This document shows, piece after piece, positions 7,151 to 15,238 of a DNA stretch of 61,268 nucleotides. The notes beneath the pieces are model-generated. The model worked only from the letters and a program-made list of their open reading frames with translations. It did not search any database and had not been told where the DNA came from. The DNA comes from an uncultured Bacteroides sp. (GTDB lineage: Bacteria > Bacteroidota > Bacteroidia > Bacteroidales > Bacteroidaceae). The first letter of the stretch is position 1, and each line of letters opens with the position of its first letter. Location of the stretch: the NCBI GenBank assembly GCA_900555635.1, contig USLU01000026.1, forward strand, positions 1 to 61,268, read 5' to 3'. A program made the translations under genes and the position numbers.

Positions 7151-9688
7151 ATGAAAAAAATCGCGATTTTATCGGGCTTGCTGCTTCTGACGGGGTTGGC
7201 AGTCCAGGCACAGGAAAGGGTCACCAAATACAATGTGCGCCCTGCTGTGGTAGTACGAACTCCCATTCAGGGAGATAGTATAAACTTGACGGGAGATAAG
7301 TTTACTCTTGGCAATCTTCTGAAAACGAAGATCAATATTGACTTTGAAGGACAACCTTTTCAGAGTCTGGCAGCTGATACGGCAGGCTATGTGTCTGTGA
7401 AAAAAGCAGATAAAGATAATCTTTTTTATCTCTTTGCTACTAACCTGCGTGCAGAGCGCTTTATGAAAGGCAAGTTGAATATTTATTCTCCTGCCCGGTT
7501 TGAAGTATTTGTAAACGGTGAGTCTAAACAATCCAAAGATACTGCAGAAGATAGCTTGTCGCAGGTCCGCCCTACGGTGGTCAGTCTTCGTTTAGAGCCT
7601 GAGGCCGATTATGAAATTGTCATTAAACTGCTTTCCAATGCCGATGACAAGACTCAGCCTGTATTAAAATGTGAATTTGAAAAAGATAAAGACTTTGCCA
7701 ATGTGGGTTGCCAGCTGGCACCGGACTTGCCAAGACGTCTGGCGCTGGCTAATACCTTTTTTGGTAGCCGTGTAAGCAGAGTGTCACTTTCGCCTAATGG
7801 CAAGTATCTGCTGACCCGTTATTCGGATAACTATTCGGTAGATCGCTCCAAGGTACGTTGTGAACTGACTGAGGTAAAGACCGGACGTGTCATATTGCCC
7901 AATGCAGATAAAGAAATGTCTTGGATGCCGGTTAGCAATAAACTGTATTATACGGTTGATGGCAAGCAGCAGAAAGATTTGATTGTATTCGATCCTGCTA
8001 CCATGCGCGAGGAAGTATTGTTCACCAATGTTCCCGAAGGAAATTTCGTTTGGTCGCCTACGGAAGATTACCTGATTTACACTCCTAAGGACGAAGGAGA
8101 GAAAGTCAGCGGGCCATTGAAGCGTATCTTGCATCCCGATGACCGTATTCCGGGTTCACGCAATCGTTATTATCTGGTGAAATACGATGCAACGACCGGA
8201 CTTTCCGAACGTTTGACATACGGTAGCCACAATGTTTACCTCAATGATATTTCTCCTGATGGCAAGAAACTGTTGTGCTCTACCTCAAAATCGAATATCA
8301 CCAAGTGCCCATTCTCGCTCTCTTCTTTATTTGAGATAGATTTGGCTACATTGAAGGTTGATACTTTAATTACTTGGGATGCTTATCTGGGCGGCGGCTC
8401 TTATTCGCCCGATGGAAAGCAACTATTGTTAACCGGCGGACCGGCTGCCTTTGGAGGTATCGGACAGAATTGCGCACCGCATCCTATTTCTAATGATTTC
8501 GATACACAGGCATTCATTATGGATTTATCCACGAAGAAGATAACCCCTATCACTCGTGACTTTAACCCTACCGTATCTCCTTTGGCTTGGAATCGTGTGG
8601 ATGGTTGTATCTATTTTAATACTACTGACGAAGATTGTAAAAATATCTATCGTTATTCTCCCAAAAACGGAAGTTTTGAGAAATTACCGCTTCAAGAAGA
8701 TGTGATTTCTTCATTTACTTTGTCGGCAGACAATCCCTCTATTGCAGCTTACGTAGGTGGTGGAAATACCAGCTCGGGTGTTGCCTACTTGTATGATGCA
8801 AAGAAGAAGACATCGACTTTGTTAGCCAATCCGATGAAGCCTACTTTGGATAAAATCGAATTTGGTAAGATGGACGAATGGAACTTTACTGCCGCAGATG
8901 GAACGTTGATTAAAGGTATGATATGCCTGCCGCCATCTTTTGACCCGAATAAGAAATATCCGCTTATTGTTTACTACTATGGCGGAACAACTCCTACTAC
9001 CCGCGGAATGACTTCTCCGTATTGTGCCCAACTGTTTGCTTCGCGCGATTATGTAGTTTACGTAATTCAGCCTAGCGGTGCCATCGGATACGGACAGGAA
9101 TTTTCTGCCCGCCACGTCAATGCTTGGGGCGAACGTACTGCCGACGAAATTATTGAAGGCACGAAGAAGTTCTGTGCAGACCATCCTTTTGTCGATGCTA
9201 AACGTGTAGGTTGTCTCGGTGCTTCTTACGGTGGATTTATGACGATGTACTTACAAACAAAAACCGATATCTTCGCTGCTGCCGCTTCGCATGCAGGTAT
9301 CAGCAACGTGACCAGCTATTGGGGCGAAGGTTTCTGGGGTTATTCTTATAACTCTGTAGCTGCTGCCGAAAGCTATCCTTGGAATAATCCGGACTTGTTT
9401 ACCAAACAGGGTGCACTGTTCAATGCCGATAAGATTAAGACTCCATTGTTGCTGTTACATGGCACAGTAGATACCAATGTTCCTATTGGCGAAAGCATTC
9501 AATTGTATAATGCTTTGAAGATATTGGGTAAACCTGTAGAATTTATTACGGTAGATGGCGAGAACCACTTTATCAGTGATTATCCTAAGCGCGTGCAATG
9601 GCAAAACTCCATAATGGCTTGGTTTGCCCGTTGGCTGCAAGATAGTCCGGCATGGTGGAATGACCTTTATCCGGAAAGACATTGGTAA
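7151..9688 (+). CDS. Secreted S9 family serine peptidase (prolyl oligopeptidase/DPP IV type)
   Basis: An 845-aa exported protease with a signal peptide at residues 1-20 (MKKIAILSGLLLLTGLAVQA). The middle region carries beta-propeller-like repeats with SPNGKYLL, SPDGKKLL and SPDGKQLLL. The C-terminal alpha/beta-hydrolase domain has nucleophile Ser692 in GASYGGFM, Asp774 in GTVDTNVP and His806 in GENHF. The Ser-Asp-His order is that of clan SC. It probably acts in the periplasm on oligopeptides. It starts 23 bp after the pseudouridine synthase and is followed by a terminator, closing the TetR-fabG transcript. Confidence 0.93.
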   Translation: MKKIAILSGLLLLTGLAVQAQERVTKYNVRPAVVVRTPIQGDSINLTGDKFTLGNLLKTKINIDFEGQPFQSLAADTAGYVSVKKADKDNLFYLFATNLRAERFMKGKLNIYSPARFEVFVNGESKQSKDTAEDSLSQVRPTVVSLRLEPEADYEIVIKLLSNADDKTQPVLKCEFEKDKDFANVGCQLAPDLPRRLALANTFFGSRVSRVSLSPNGKYLLTRYSDNYSVDRSKVRCELTEVKTGRVILPNADKEMSWMPVSNKLYYTVDGKQQKDLIVFDPATMREEVLFTNVPEGNFVWSPTEDYLIYTPKDEGEKVSGPLKRILHPDDRIPGSRNRYYLVKYDATTGLSERLTYGSHNVYLNDISPDGKKLLCSTSKSNITKCPFSLSSLFEIDLATLKVDTLITWDAYLGGGSYSPDGKQLLLTGGPAAFGGIGQNCAPHPISNDFDTQAFIMDLSTKKITPITRDFNPTVSPLAWNRVDGCIYFNTTDEDCKNIYRYSPKNGSFEKLPLQEDVISSFTLSADNPSIAAYVGGGNTSSGVAYLYDAKKKTSTLLANPMKPTLDKIEFGKMDEWNFTAADGTLIKGMICLPPSFDPNKKYPLIVYYYGGTTPTTRGMTSPYCAQLFASRDYVVYVIQPSGAIGYGQEFSARHVNAWGERTADEIIEGTKKFCADHPFVDAKRVGCLGASYGGFMTMYLQTKTDIFAAAASHAGISNVTSYWGEGFWGYSYNSVAAAESYPWNNPDLFTKQGALFNADKIKTPLLLLHGTVDTNVPIGESIQLYNALKILGKPVEFITVDGENHFISDYPKRVQWQNSIMAWFARWLQDSPAWWNDLYPERHW

Positions 9689-9707
9689 GCTTAAAGAATT
9701 TCAACTA

Positions 9708-9752
9708 AAAAAAGCCATTCCCCAGAATAGACAAGGAGGGAATGGCTTTTTT
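9708..9752. terminator. Bidirectional terminator
   Basis: AAAAAAGCCATTCCC (9708-9722) and GGGAATGGCTTTTTT (9738-9752) form a perfect 15-bp stem flanked by A and T tracts. It serves the S9 peptidase on the plus strand and the small secreted protein on the minus strand. Confidence 0.9.
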
Positions 9753-9768
9753 ATTAGTGTGCTTACTG

Positions 9769-9948
9769 TTATTGGGCCACTACTGCTGTGTCAGGCACGT
9801 TCTTGACTGGTTGCACAGAATCTGTGATAACAGTGTCGTTAGACATAGATGTCATAGACGCTTGTTGTACAGATGTCTTTGCCTGAGCCAAGAACGAACC
9901 GCCACAAACAAACATAAACAGGGCTGCTACTAAAACTAATTTCTTCAT
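9769..9948 (-). CDS. Small exported protein, 59 aa
   Basis: The ATG is at 9948 and the TAA at 9769-9771. The product begins MKKLVLVAALFMFVCGGSFLAQA, a textbook signal peptide cut after AQA (residue 23). A 36-residue mature peptide follows, rich in Thr, Ser, Val and Asp (for example NDTVITDSVQPV) with no aromatic residue or Cys. It ends in front of the bidirectional terminator, which supports a real transcription unit. The family is unknown to me; many short Bacteroides periplasmic peptides of this style exist. It could also be translated as a leftover of a longer gene, but the frame is intact. Confidence 0.65.
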   Translation of the reverse strand: MKKLVLVAALFMFVCGGSFLAQAKTSVQQASMTSMSNDTVITDSVQPVKNVPDTAVVAQ

Positions 9949-10105
9949 AATCTCATTTGCTTTTAAGTTGATATATATGTTGTTAGTTAGGTTTAAGTGT
10001 CTTGTCCTAATTGTAGAGCTTGACGCTTACGTATAATATAGGTCAAATGACGTGCCAAATAATGCACTTAAGGATTAAGTGATTGAATGATAGACTTATG
10101 GCTGC

Positions 10106-10161
10106 TGTGGCACAGTGTGGAATACTGTGGAAAAGTGTGGAATGTGTGGAAGGGAGTGTGG
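10106..10161. repeat. Helically phased TGTGG repeats
   Basis: TGTGG occurs at 10106, 10116, 10126, 10136, 10145 and 10157, mostly as TGTGGAA, at about 10-bp spacing. The block ends in a hairpin, AGTGTGGAAT with ATTCTACACT (10155-10175). It lies just beyond the stop of the NtrC-type regulator. The 229 bp from 9949 to 10177 hold nothing else that I recognise. Confidence 0.7.
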
Positions 10162-10177
10162 AATTATTCTACACTTT

Positions 10178-11608
10178 TTAGTCGAAGATACTATAAAGTT
10201 TCAGCTTGTTGTACAAGGTCTTGCGGTCAATGCCCAGCAGTTGGGCGGCACGGCTCTTGTTGTTTCCGGTTTGGCGTAATGCTTCAATAATTTGTTGCTT
10301 CTCAGCTTCCTCATTACGCAAGGGGAGTCCTACGGGGATTGGAGCAGGTTCATTCAGTTCACTCAATTCGTCAATTGTAATGAATTTGCCTTGCGCCAAT
10401 AAGGTGGCACGGCGCACAATATTCTTCATCTGGCGCAGATTGCCCGGCCAATGATATTCCAGTAATGCTTTGGAGGCTTTTTCATCGAAGCCGATCAGAT
10501 GCTTGTCCAATTCACGGTTAGCCTGGTCGAGGAAGAAGTTGGCAAAGAGCAAGATGTCTTCGTGACGTTCCTTTAACTGGGGCATGCGCAGGGTGAATTC
10601 ATTGATACGATGAAAAAGATCTTCGCGGAAAGTTCCCTTTTCAATAGCTTGCTCTAAGTTTTCGTTGGTCGCTGAGACTAAACGCACATCGACTTGTATT
10701 TCTTTGTTCGATCCTACCGGACGGATTTTGCGCTCTTGCAGTGCACGAAGCAACTGTACCTGCACTTCGTAGCTTAGATTCCCTATTTCGTCAAGAAATA
10801 TAGTACCTCCATTGGCGGCGACAAAGGCTCCGGTTTTGTCAGTGATAGCACCTGTGAATGCACCTTTCACGTGCCCGAAGAATTCGGAGGCGGCTAGTTC
10901 TTTAGGGATAGAACCGCAATCAATGGCAACAAACGGCTGATTGGCACGTTTACTAAGTTGGTGGATGCGATGGGCAACGTATTCTTTTCCTGTTCCACTG
11001 GCACCGTTGATGAGCACCGACATATTGGTAGGGGAAACAAGTTTTACATAATTATAGAGCTGCTTGGCGGCGTCACTCTCTCCTTCAAGGTAGTCGGAGG
11101 AAAAGGAGGTGCCTTCTGCGCCCTTCTGAGAGGGATTTTCTTCTCTTTCGAAATGCATGGTCTGTTTGCGCGAAACAGATGATCTGTTTGAGTCAAATGC
11201 ATCATCTGTTTGGGGTAAACGCATGGTCTGTTTCGAAGCGTTGGATGATGCGCTCAGCGCTTCTTCCATTTTCTTTAACAACTCATCCGGGTTTACCGGT
11301 TTCGAGATATAATCGCAGGCACCTAGTTTCATGGTTTGTACCGCCGATTGTATATCGGCATAACCGGTCATGATAATAAGCGGTATCGACAGTCCACGTT
11401 CGCTGAGCCATTTCAGTAAATCAATACCATCTTTATCGGGCAATCGCAGGTCAGACAAGATCAAATCTACGCTTTCCGTCTCAATATGTTTCTGAGCACG
11501 GGCAATGCTGCTGGCGGACGTTACCTGAAAACCTTTTTTCCCAAGCCACGTTTTTAGCATCATGCCGTAAGTTATGTCATCTTCAACGATTAAAATGGAT
11601 TTCATCAC
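10178..11608 (-). CDS. Sigma-54-dependent response regulator (NtrC family)
   Basis: A 476-aa activator with the canonical three-part layout. The receiver domain is residues 1-118, with phospho-acceptor Asp53 in LILSDLRLP. The sigma-54 AAA+ domain is about 165-400, with Walker A GASGTGKE and the sigma-54 contact loop GAFTGA. A Fis-type helix-turn-helix ends the protein (NNKSRAAQLLGIDRKTLYNK). It needs RpoN to open promoters. The linker at residues 122-151 is encoded by a 22-bp tandem array. No kinase is adjacent; the hybrid kinase at 15239 is the nearest candidate partner but has its own receiver. Confidence 0.95.
   Translation of the reverse strand: MMKSILIVEDDITYGMMLKTWLGKKGFQVTSASSIARAQKHIETESVDLILSDLRLPDKDGIDLLKWLSERGLSIPLIIMTGYADIQSAVQTMKLGACDYISKPVNPDELLKKMEEALSASSNASKQTMRLPQTDDAFDSNRSSVSRKQTMHFEREENPSQKGAEGTSFSSDYLEGESDAAKQLYNYVKLVSPTNMSVLINGASGTGKEYVAHRIHQLSKRANQPFVAIDCGSIPKELAASEFFGHVKGAFTGAITDKTGAFVAANGGTIFLDEIGNLSYEVQVQLLRALQERKIRPVGSNKEIQVDVRLVSATNENLEQAIEKGTFREDLFHRINEFTLRMPQLKERHEDILLFANFFLDQANRELDKHLIGFDEKASKALLEYHWPGNLRQMKNIVRRATLLAQGKFITIDELSELNEPAPIPVGLPLRNEEAEKQQIIEALRQTGNNKSRAAQLLGIDRKTLYNKLKLYSIFD
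11157..11244. repeat. 22-bp-period tandem array 2, inside the response-regulator gene
   Basis: Copies start at 11157, 11179, 11201 and 11223, each exactly 22 bp apart. They share AT(G/C)(G/A)TCTGTTTG, followed by about 10 bp that vary. Half a degenerate copy precedes them. The array encodes the interdomain linker of the NtrC-type regulator. Since 22 is not a multiple of three, successive copies are read in different frames. Confidence 0.85.
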
Positions 11609-11634
11609 CTGTGTATTTTATCTCTTTTATGATA

Positions 11635-11671
11635 CAAAGGTAAGTGGTTTTGTCTTAAAATCGTATATTTG
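11635..11671. promoter_or_regulatory. Divergent promoter region for the NtrC-type regulator and the cyclophilin lipoprotein
   Basis: On the minus strand TACCTTTG (11642-11635) sits 27 bp from the regulator's ATG. On the plus strand TATATTTG (11664-11671) sits 27 bp from the ATG of the cyclophilin gene. Both match the TAnnTTTG -7 box exactly. Clear -33 boxes are not seen for either, and the two elements are close enough to interfere. Confidence 0.6.
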
Positions 11672-11697
11672 CAGACTTAAATTAAACAAAAAGTAAA

Positions 11698-12537
11698 ATG
11701 AAAAGAAATCTCATAGTATTATTAACCATACTGCTTTGTAGCTTAACAGCATGCAAATCGGGACAAAAGAAAGACGGAAATATGGAAAAAGAAACGAAGT
11801 TGAAGATTGAGACTAATGCGGGTGATATCATCGTGAAATTATACAATGAAACACCGCAACACCGTGATAATTTCATCAAACTGGCAGAAAACGGTACTTA
11901 CGAAGGTACGTTGTTTCATCGCGTTATTAAGGAATTCATGATTCAGGCAGGCGATCCGGAGTCAAAGAATGCACCGAAAGGCAAGCAGTTGGGTGCAGGC
12001 GATGTAGGCTATACGCTTCCTGCCGAATTTGTTTATCCGAAGTACTTCCATAAGAAAGGCGCACTTTCGGCTGCACGTCAAGGTGACAATGTGAATCCGA
12101 AGAAGGAGTCGTCTGGTTGCCAATTCTATATCGTAACCGGAAAGGTGTATAGTGACTCTACTTTACTGGGTATGGAGCAGCAAATGAACCAGATGCGTTT
12201 GAATAATGCTTTCAATGCGCTGGCTAACAAATATACAAAGGAAATCTACAAGATGCGTAAAGCCCAGGATCAGGAAGGCTTGATGAATTTGCAGGATACC
12301 CTGATTGCACAGGCGGAAGCGCAAGTTGCCAAAGAACCGGAATTCCGTTTCACGCCGGAACAAGTGAAAGCTTATACTACTGTTGGCGGTACTCCCCACC
12401 TGGATGGTGAATATACCGTATTCGGTGAAGTGGTAGAAGGCATGGATATTGTTGATAAGATCCAAAAAGTAAAGACTGATCGCAGTGATCGTCCGGAAGA
12501 GGATGTTGTCATCAAAAAAGTAACAGTGATAGATTAA
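11698..12537 (+). CDS. Peptidyl-prolyl cis-trans isomerase lipoprotein (cyclophilin type)
   Basis: A 279-aa folding catalyst. The N-terminal lipoprotein signal has lipobox LTAC (Cys19), followed by the cyclophilin fold from about residue 38. Family motifs are TLFHRVIKEFMIQAGDP, a core FYIVTG block and VFGEVVEGMDIVDKI near the end. Between the FYIVTG and VFGEVV blocks an insert of about 65 residues, rich in Met, Gln and Asn, lengthens the domain, as in many Bacteroidetes homologues. It probably helps fold proline-containing proteins in the periplasm or at the outer membrane. The M16 protease gene follows after 3 bp. Confidence 0.92.
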   Translation: MKRNLIVLLTILLCSLTACKSGQKKDGNMEKETKLKIETNAGDIIVKLYNETPQHRDNFIKLAENGTYEGTLFHRVIKEFMIQAGDPESKNAPKGKQLGAGDVGYTLPAEFVYPKYFHKKGALSAARQGDNVNPKKESSGCQFYIVTGKVYSDSTLLGMEQQMNQMRLNNAFNALANKYTKEIYKMRKAQDQEGLMNLQDTLIAQAEAQVAKEPEFRFTPEQVKAYTTVGGTPHLDGEYTVFGEVVEGMDIVDKIQKVKTDRSDRPEEDVVIKKVTVID

Positions 12538-12540
12538 GGA

Positions 12541-13782
12541 GTGAAGATTAACAAACTAACCCTATCCAACGGTTTGCGTCTGGTGCACCATGAGGACACC
12601 AGTACGCAAATGGTTGCGTTGAATATAGTCTATGATGTAGGTGCGCGCGATGAACATCCCGATCATACCGGCTTTGCACATCTTTTTGAACACCTGATGT
12701 TCGGCGGTTCGGTGAACATTCCTGATTATGATGCTCCTTTGCAACTGGCAGGTGGGGAAAACAATGCGTGGACCAACAATGATATAACCAACTATTACCT
12801 TACCGTTCCCAAATCGAATGTTGAGATAGGCTTTTGGCTGGAATCCGACCGTATGTTGGAATTGGCTTTCAGTGAACAAAGTCTGGAAGTGCAGCGTGGG
12901 GTGGTAATGGAAGAATTCAAGCAACGGTGCTTGAACCAGCCTTATGGTGATGTGGGGCATTTGTTGCGTCCATTGGCTTATCAAACGCATCCCTACCGAT
13001 GGCCGACTATCGGCAAAGAACTCTCCCATATTGCCAACGCTACTTTGGATGAAGTGAAATCGTTTTTTTTCCGCTTCTATGCACCCAATAATGCTGTGCT
13101 GGCTGTAACGGGAAATATCTCATGGGAAGAAACAGTCAGGCTGACTGAGAAGTGGTTTGGAACCATTCCCCGGAGAGAGGTTCCGGTGAGACAATTACCT
13201 CAAGAACCTATTCAAACAGAAGAACGTCGTCTGGCGGTGGAGCGCAATGTTCCGCTTGATGCCCTGTTTATGGCTTTTCATATATGCCGTCGGGGTGATG
13301 CCGATTATTTTGCGTTCGATATCTTATCGGATATTCTTAGCAATGGACGCTCCAGTCGCTTTAAGCAACGGTTGGTGCAAGAGAAGAAGCTGTTTTCGAG
13401 TATAGATGCCTATATTTCCGGCTCGCGGGATGCAGGTTTATTCCATATCAGTGGTAAACCCTCGGATGGCGTGTCGCTGGAACAGGCTGAGGCTGCTGTT
13501 CGTGAAGAATTGGAAGATTTGAAACTGGCACTTGTAGGCGAGCTGGAACTGGAAAAAGTAAAGAATAAATTTGAATCTACCCAGATATTCGGTAACATCA
13601 ACTATTTGAATGTGGCCACAAACCTTGCTTGGTATGAACTGACCGGAAAGGCGGAAGATATAGACCGTGAAGTAGACAATTACCGTTCTGTTACCCCGGA
13701 ACAGCTCCGTGCTGTGGCGCAGCAGGCTTTCCGCAAAGAGAATGGGGTGGTGCTGTATTATAAGAAACAGGCGGATAAGTAA
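12541..13782 (+). CDS. M16 family zinc metallopeptidase (pitrilysin type)
   Basis: A 413-aa peptidase with the inverted zinc motif HLFEH at residues 47-51 (His47 and His51 ligands, Glu50 catalytic). The third ligand is expected in the LEVQRGVVMEE helix about 75-80 residues later. The C-terminal half is the second, non-catalytic M16 repeat. The start is a GTG at 12541, 3 bp after the cyclophilin stop. An ATG 23 codons later would remove the conserved first strand LSNGLRLVHHED, so GTG is preferred. No signal peptide is visible, so it is likely cytoplasmic, degrading small peptides. Confidence 0.9.
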   Translation: MKINKLTLSNGLRLVHHEDTSTQMVALNIVYDVGARDEHPDHTGFAHLFEHLMFGGSVNIPDYDAPLQLAGGENNAWTNNDITNYYLTVPKSNVEIGFWLESDRMLELAFSEQSLEVQRGVVMEEFKQRCLNQPYGDVGHLLRPLAYQTHPYRWPTIGKELSHIANATLDEVKSFFFRFYAPNNAVLAVTGNISWEETVRLTEKWFGTIPRREVPVRQLPQEPIQTEERRLAVERNVPLDALFMAFHICRRGDADYFAFDILSDILSNGRSSRFKQRLVQEKKLFSSIDAYISGSRDAGLFHISGKPSDGVSLEQAEAAVREELEDLKLALVGELELEKVKNKFESTQIFGNINYLNVATNLAWYELTGKAEDIDREVDNYRSVTPEQLRAVAQQAFRKENGVVLYYKKQADK

Positions 13783-13829
13783 ATGGCATTCGGCTTATCC
13801 GCTAAATTCCTATTTAATTTAAACCATAT

Positions 13830-15167
13830 ATGAAGAATCTCCTTAATACATACGGCAAACATTATAAAGCGTTGTTCCTTTTGGGACTTCCTATTGTTAT
13901 CGGGCAGGTAGGTGTTATCGTCCTTGGCTTTGCAGATACATTAATGATCGGGCATCATAGTACTCCGGAGTTGGGTGCCGCCTCTTTCGTAAATAATATG
14001 TTTACGCTCTGTATCATTTTCAGTACAGGTTTCAGTTACGGACTGACCCCAATTGTAGGAGGATTTTACGGTAACCGGCGTTTTGCAGAAGCCGGACAGG
14101 CATTGCGGTGCAGCTTGGTGGCCAATGTACTGGTGGCAGTATTGTTGACCCTGATAATGACCGTTCTCTATTTCAACGTCGATCGGCTAGGCCAACCCGA
14201 AGAACTGATGCCGCTTATAAAACCTTACTATCTGGTATTGTTGGCTTCTTTGGTATTCGTTATGCTTTTCAATGGTTTCAAGCAATTTACAGATGGAATT
14301 ACTGATACCAAAACCGCTATGTGGATATTGCTGGGTGGCAATGCTCTGAATATTGTGGGTAACTATATCCTTATCAATGGTAAGTTCGGATTTCCCGAAT
14401 TGGGACTGCTTGGAGCTGGTATCAGCACCTTGTTCTCACGTATTGTCATGGTGCTGGTATTTGCATGGATAGTACTGTTTAGCCGTCGTTTTATCCGTTA
14501 CCGTATCGGTTTCTTCCGTTTAGGATGGTCGAAGCCGCTCTTCAAACAGCTCAATGCACTCGGATGGCCTGTGGGTATGCAGATGGGAATGGAGACTGCT
14601 TCCTTTAGTTTAAGTACCATAATGGTAGGATGGCTGGGTACTATCGCATTGGCGTCACACCAGATTATGCTGACTATTTCCCAATTCACCTTTATGATGT
14701 TCTACGGTATGGGTGCGGCTGTTGCTGTGCGTGTCAGCAACTTTAAGGGACAAGGAGACATACAGAATGTGCGTCGTTCGGCGTATGCCGGTTTCCATCT
14801 GATACTCTGTATGGAAGTGGTGCTACTGAGTATTGTTTTCTCGTTGCGCAGTCAAGTCGGTGGTTGGTTTACAGATAGTACGGAAGTTGCAACCATGGTA
14901 TCGGCTTTGTTCTTTCCTTTCCTTATTTATCAGTTTGGCGACGGATTACAGATAAACTTTGCCAATGCCCTGCGAGGTATCTCGGATGTGAAACCAATGA
15001 TGTTTATAGCATTTATATCCTATTTTGTTATATCTTTGCCTGTAGGATACCTCTGTGGCTTTGTCCTCGGCTGGGGATTGGTGGGCGTATGGATGGCATT
15101 CCCGTTCGGACTGACTACTGCCGGAGTGATGTTGTGGCTACGGTTCAGGTATAAAACAATTGAATGA
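13830..15167 (+). CDS. MATE family efflux transporter
   Basis: A 445-aa inner-membrane antiporter with about twelve hydrophobic segments in two related halves, the usual MATE size. The N-terminal half carries GLPIVIGQVGVIVLGFADTLMIG and the second half carries WPVGMQMGMETASFSLSTIM and GAAVAVRVSN, both family-typical. It would export cationic drugs or metabolites in exchange for sodium or protons. The stop codon TGA (15165-15167) lies in the first heptamer of a repeat element that occupies the gap to the histidine kinase. Confidence 0.92.
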   Translation: MKNLLNTYGKHYKALFLLGLPIVIGQVGVIVLGFADTLMIGHHSTPELGAASFVNNMFTLCIIFSTGFSYGLTPIVGGFYGNRRFAEAGQALRCSLVANVLVAVLLTLIMTVLYFNVDRLGQPEELMPLIKPYYLVLLASLVFVMLFNGFKQFTDGITDTKTAMWILLGGNALNIVGNYILINGKFGFPELGLLGAGISTLFSRIVMVLVFAWIVLFSRRFIRYRIGFFRLGWSKPLFKQLNALGWPVGMQMGMETASFSLSTIMVGWLGTIALASHQIMLTISQFTFMMFYGMGAAVAVRVSNFKGQGDIQNVRRSAYAGFHLILCMEVVLLSIVFSLRSQVGGWFTDSTEVATMVSALFFPFLIYQFGDGLQINFANALRGISDVKPMMFIAFISYFVISLPVGYLCGFVLGWGLVGVWMAFPFGLTTAGVMLWLRFRYKTIE

Positions 15168-15230
15168 AGAGTTAAGAATTGCCATGCGGTGTATTAGCGC
15201 AGTTTCATTCTAAATTCTTCATTCTTCATT
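15163..15230. repeat. Heptamer-arm palindromic element A
   Basis: The left arm AATGAAGAGTTAAGAATT (15163-15180) is complementary at 16 of 18 positions to the right arm AATTCTTCATTCTTCATT (15213-15230). The arms consist of 7-bp units (AATGAAG; ATTCTTC). The 32-bp core contains TGCGGTGTATTAGCGCA, which can form its own small stem. It supplies the MATE stop codon and ends 8 bp before the kinase ATG. Confidence 0.8.
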
Positions 15231-15238
15231 TAATAATT

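Noticed and set aside
10101..10120. TGGCAC near 10109 as a sigma-54 promoter
   Set aside because: The -12 element TTGC is missing at the required 5-bp spacing; the match comes from the TGTGG repeats.
15179..15238. Upstream in-frame start of the hybrid kinase
   Set aside because: The extra 20 codons are encoded by repeat element A. The ATG at 15239 gives a normal N-terminal membrane helix.
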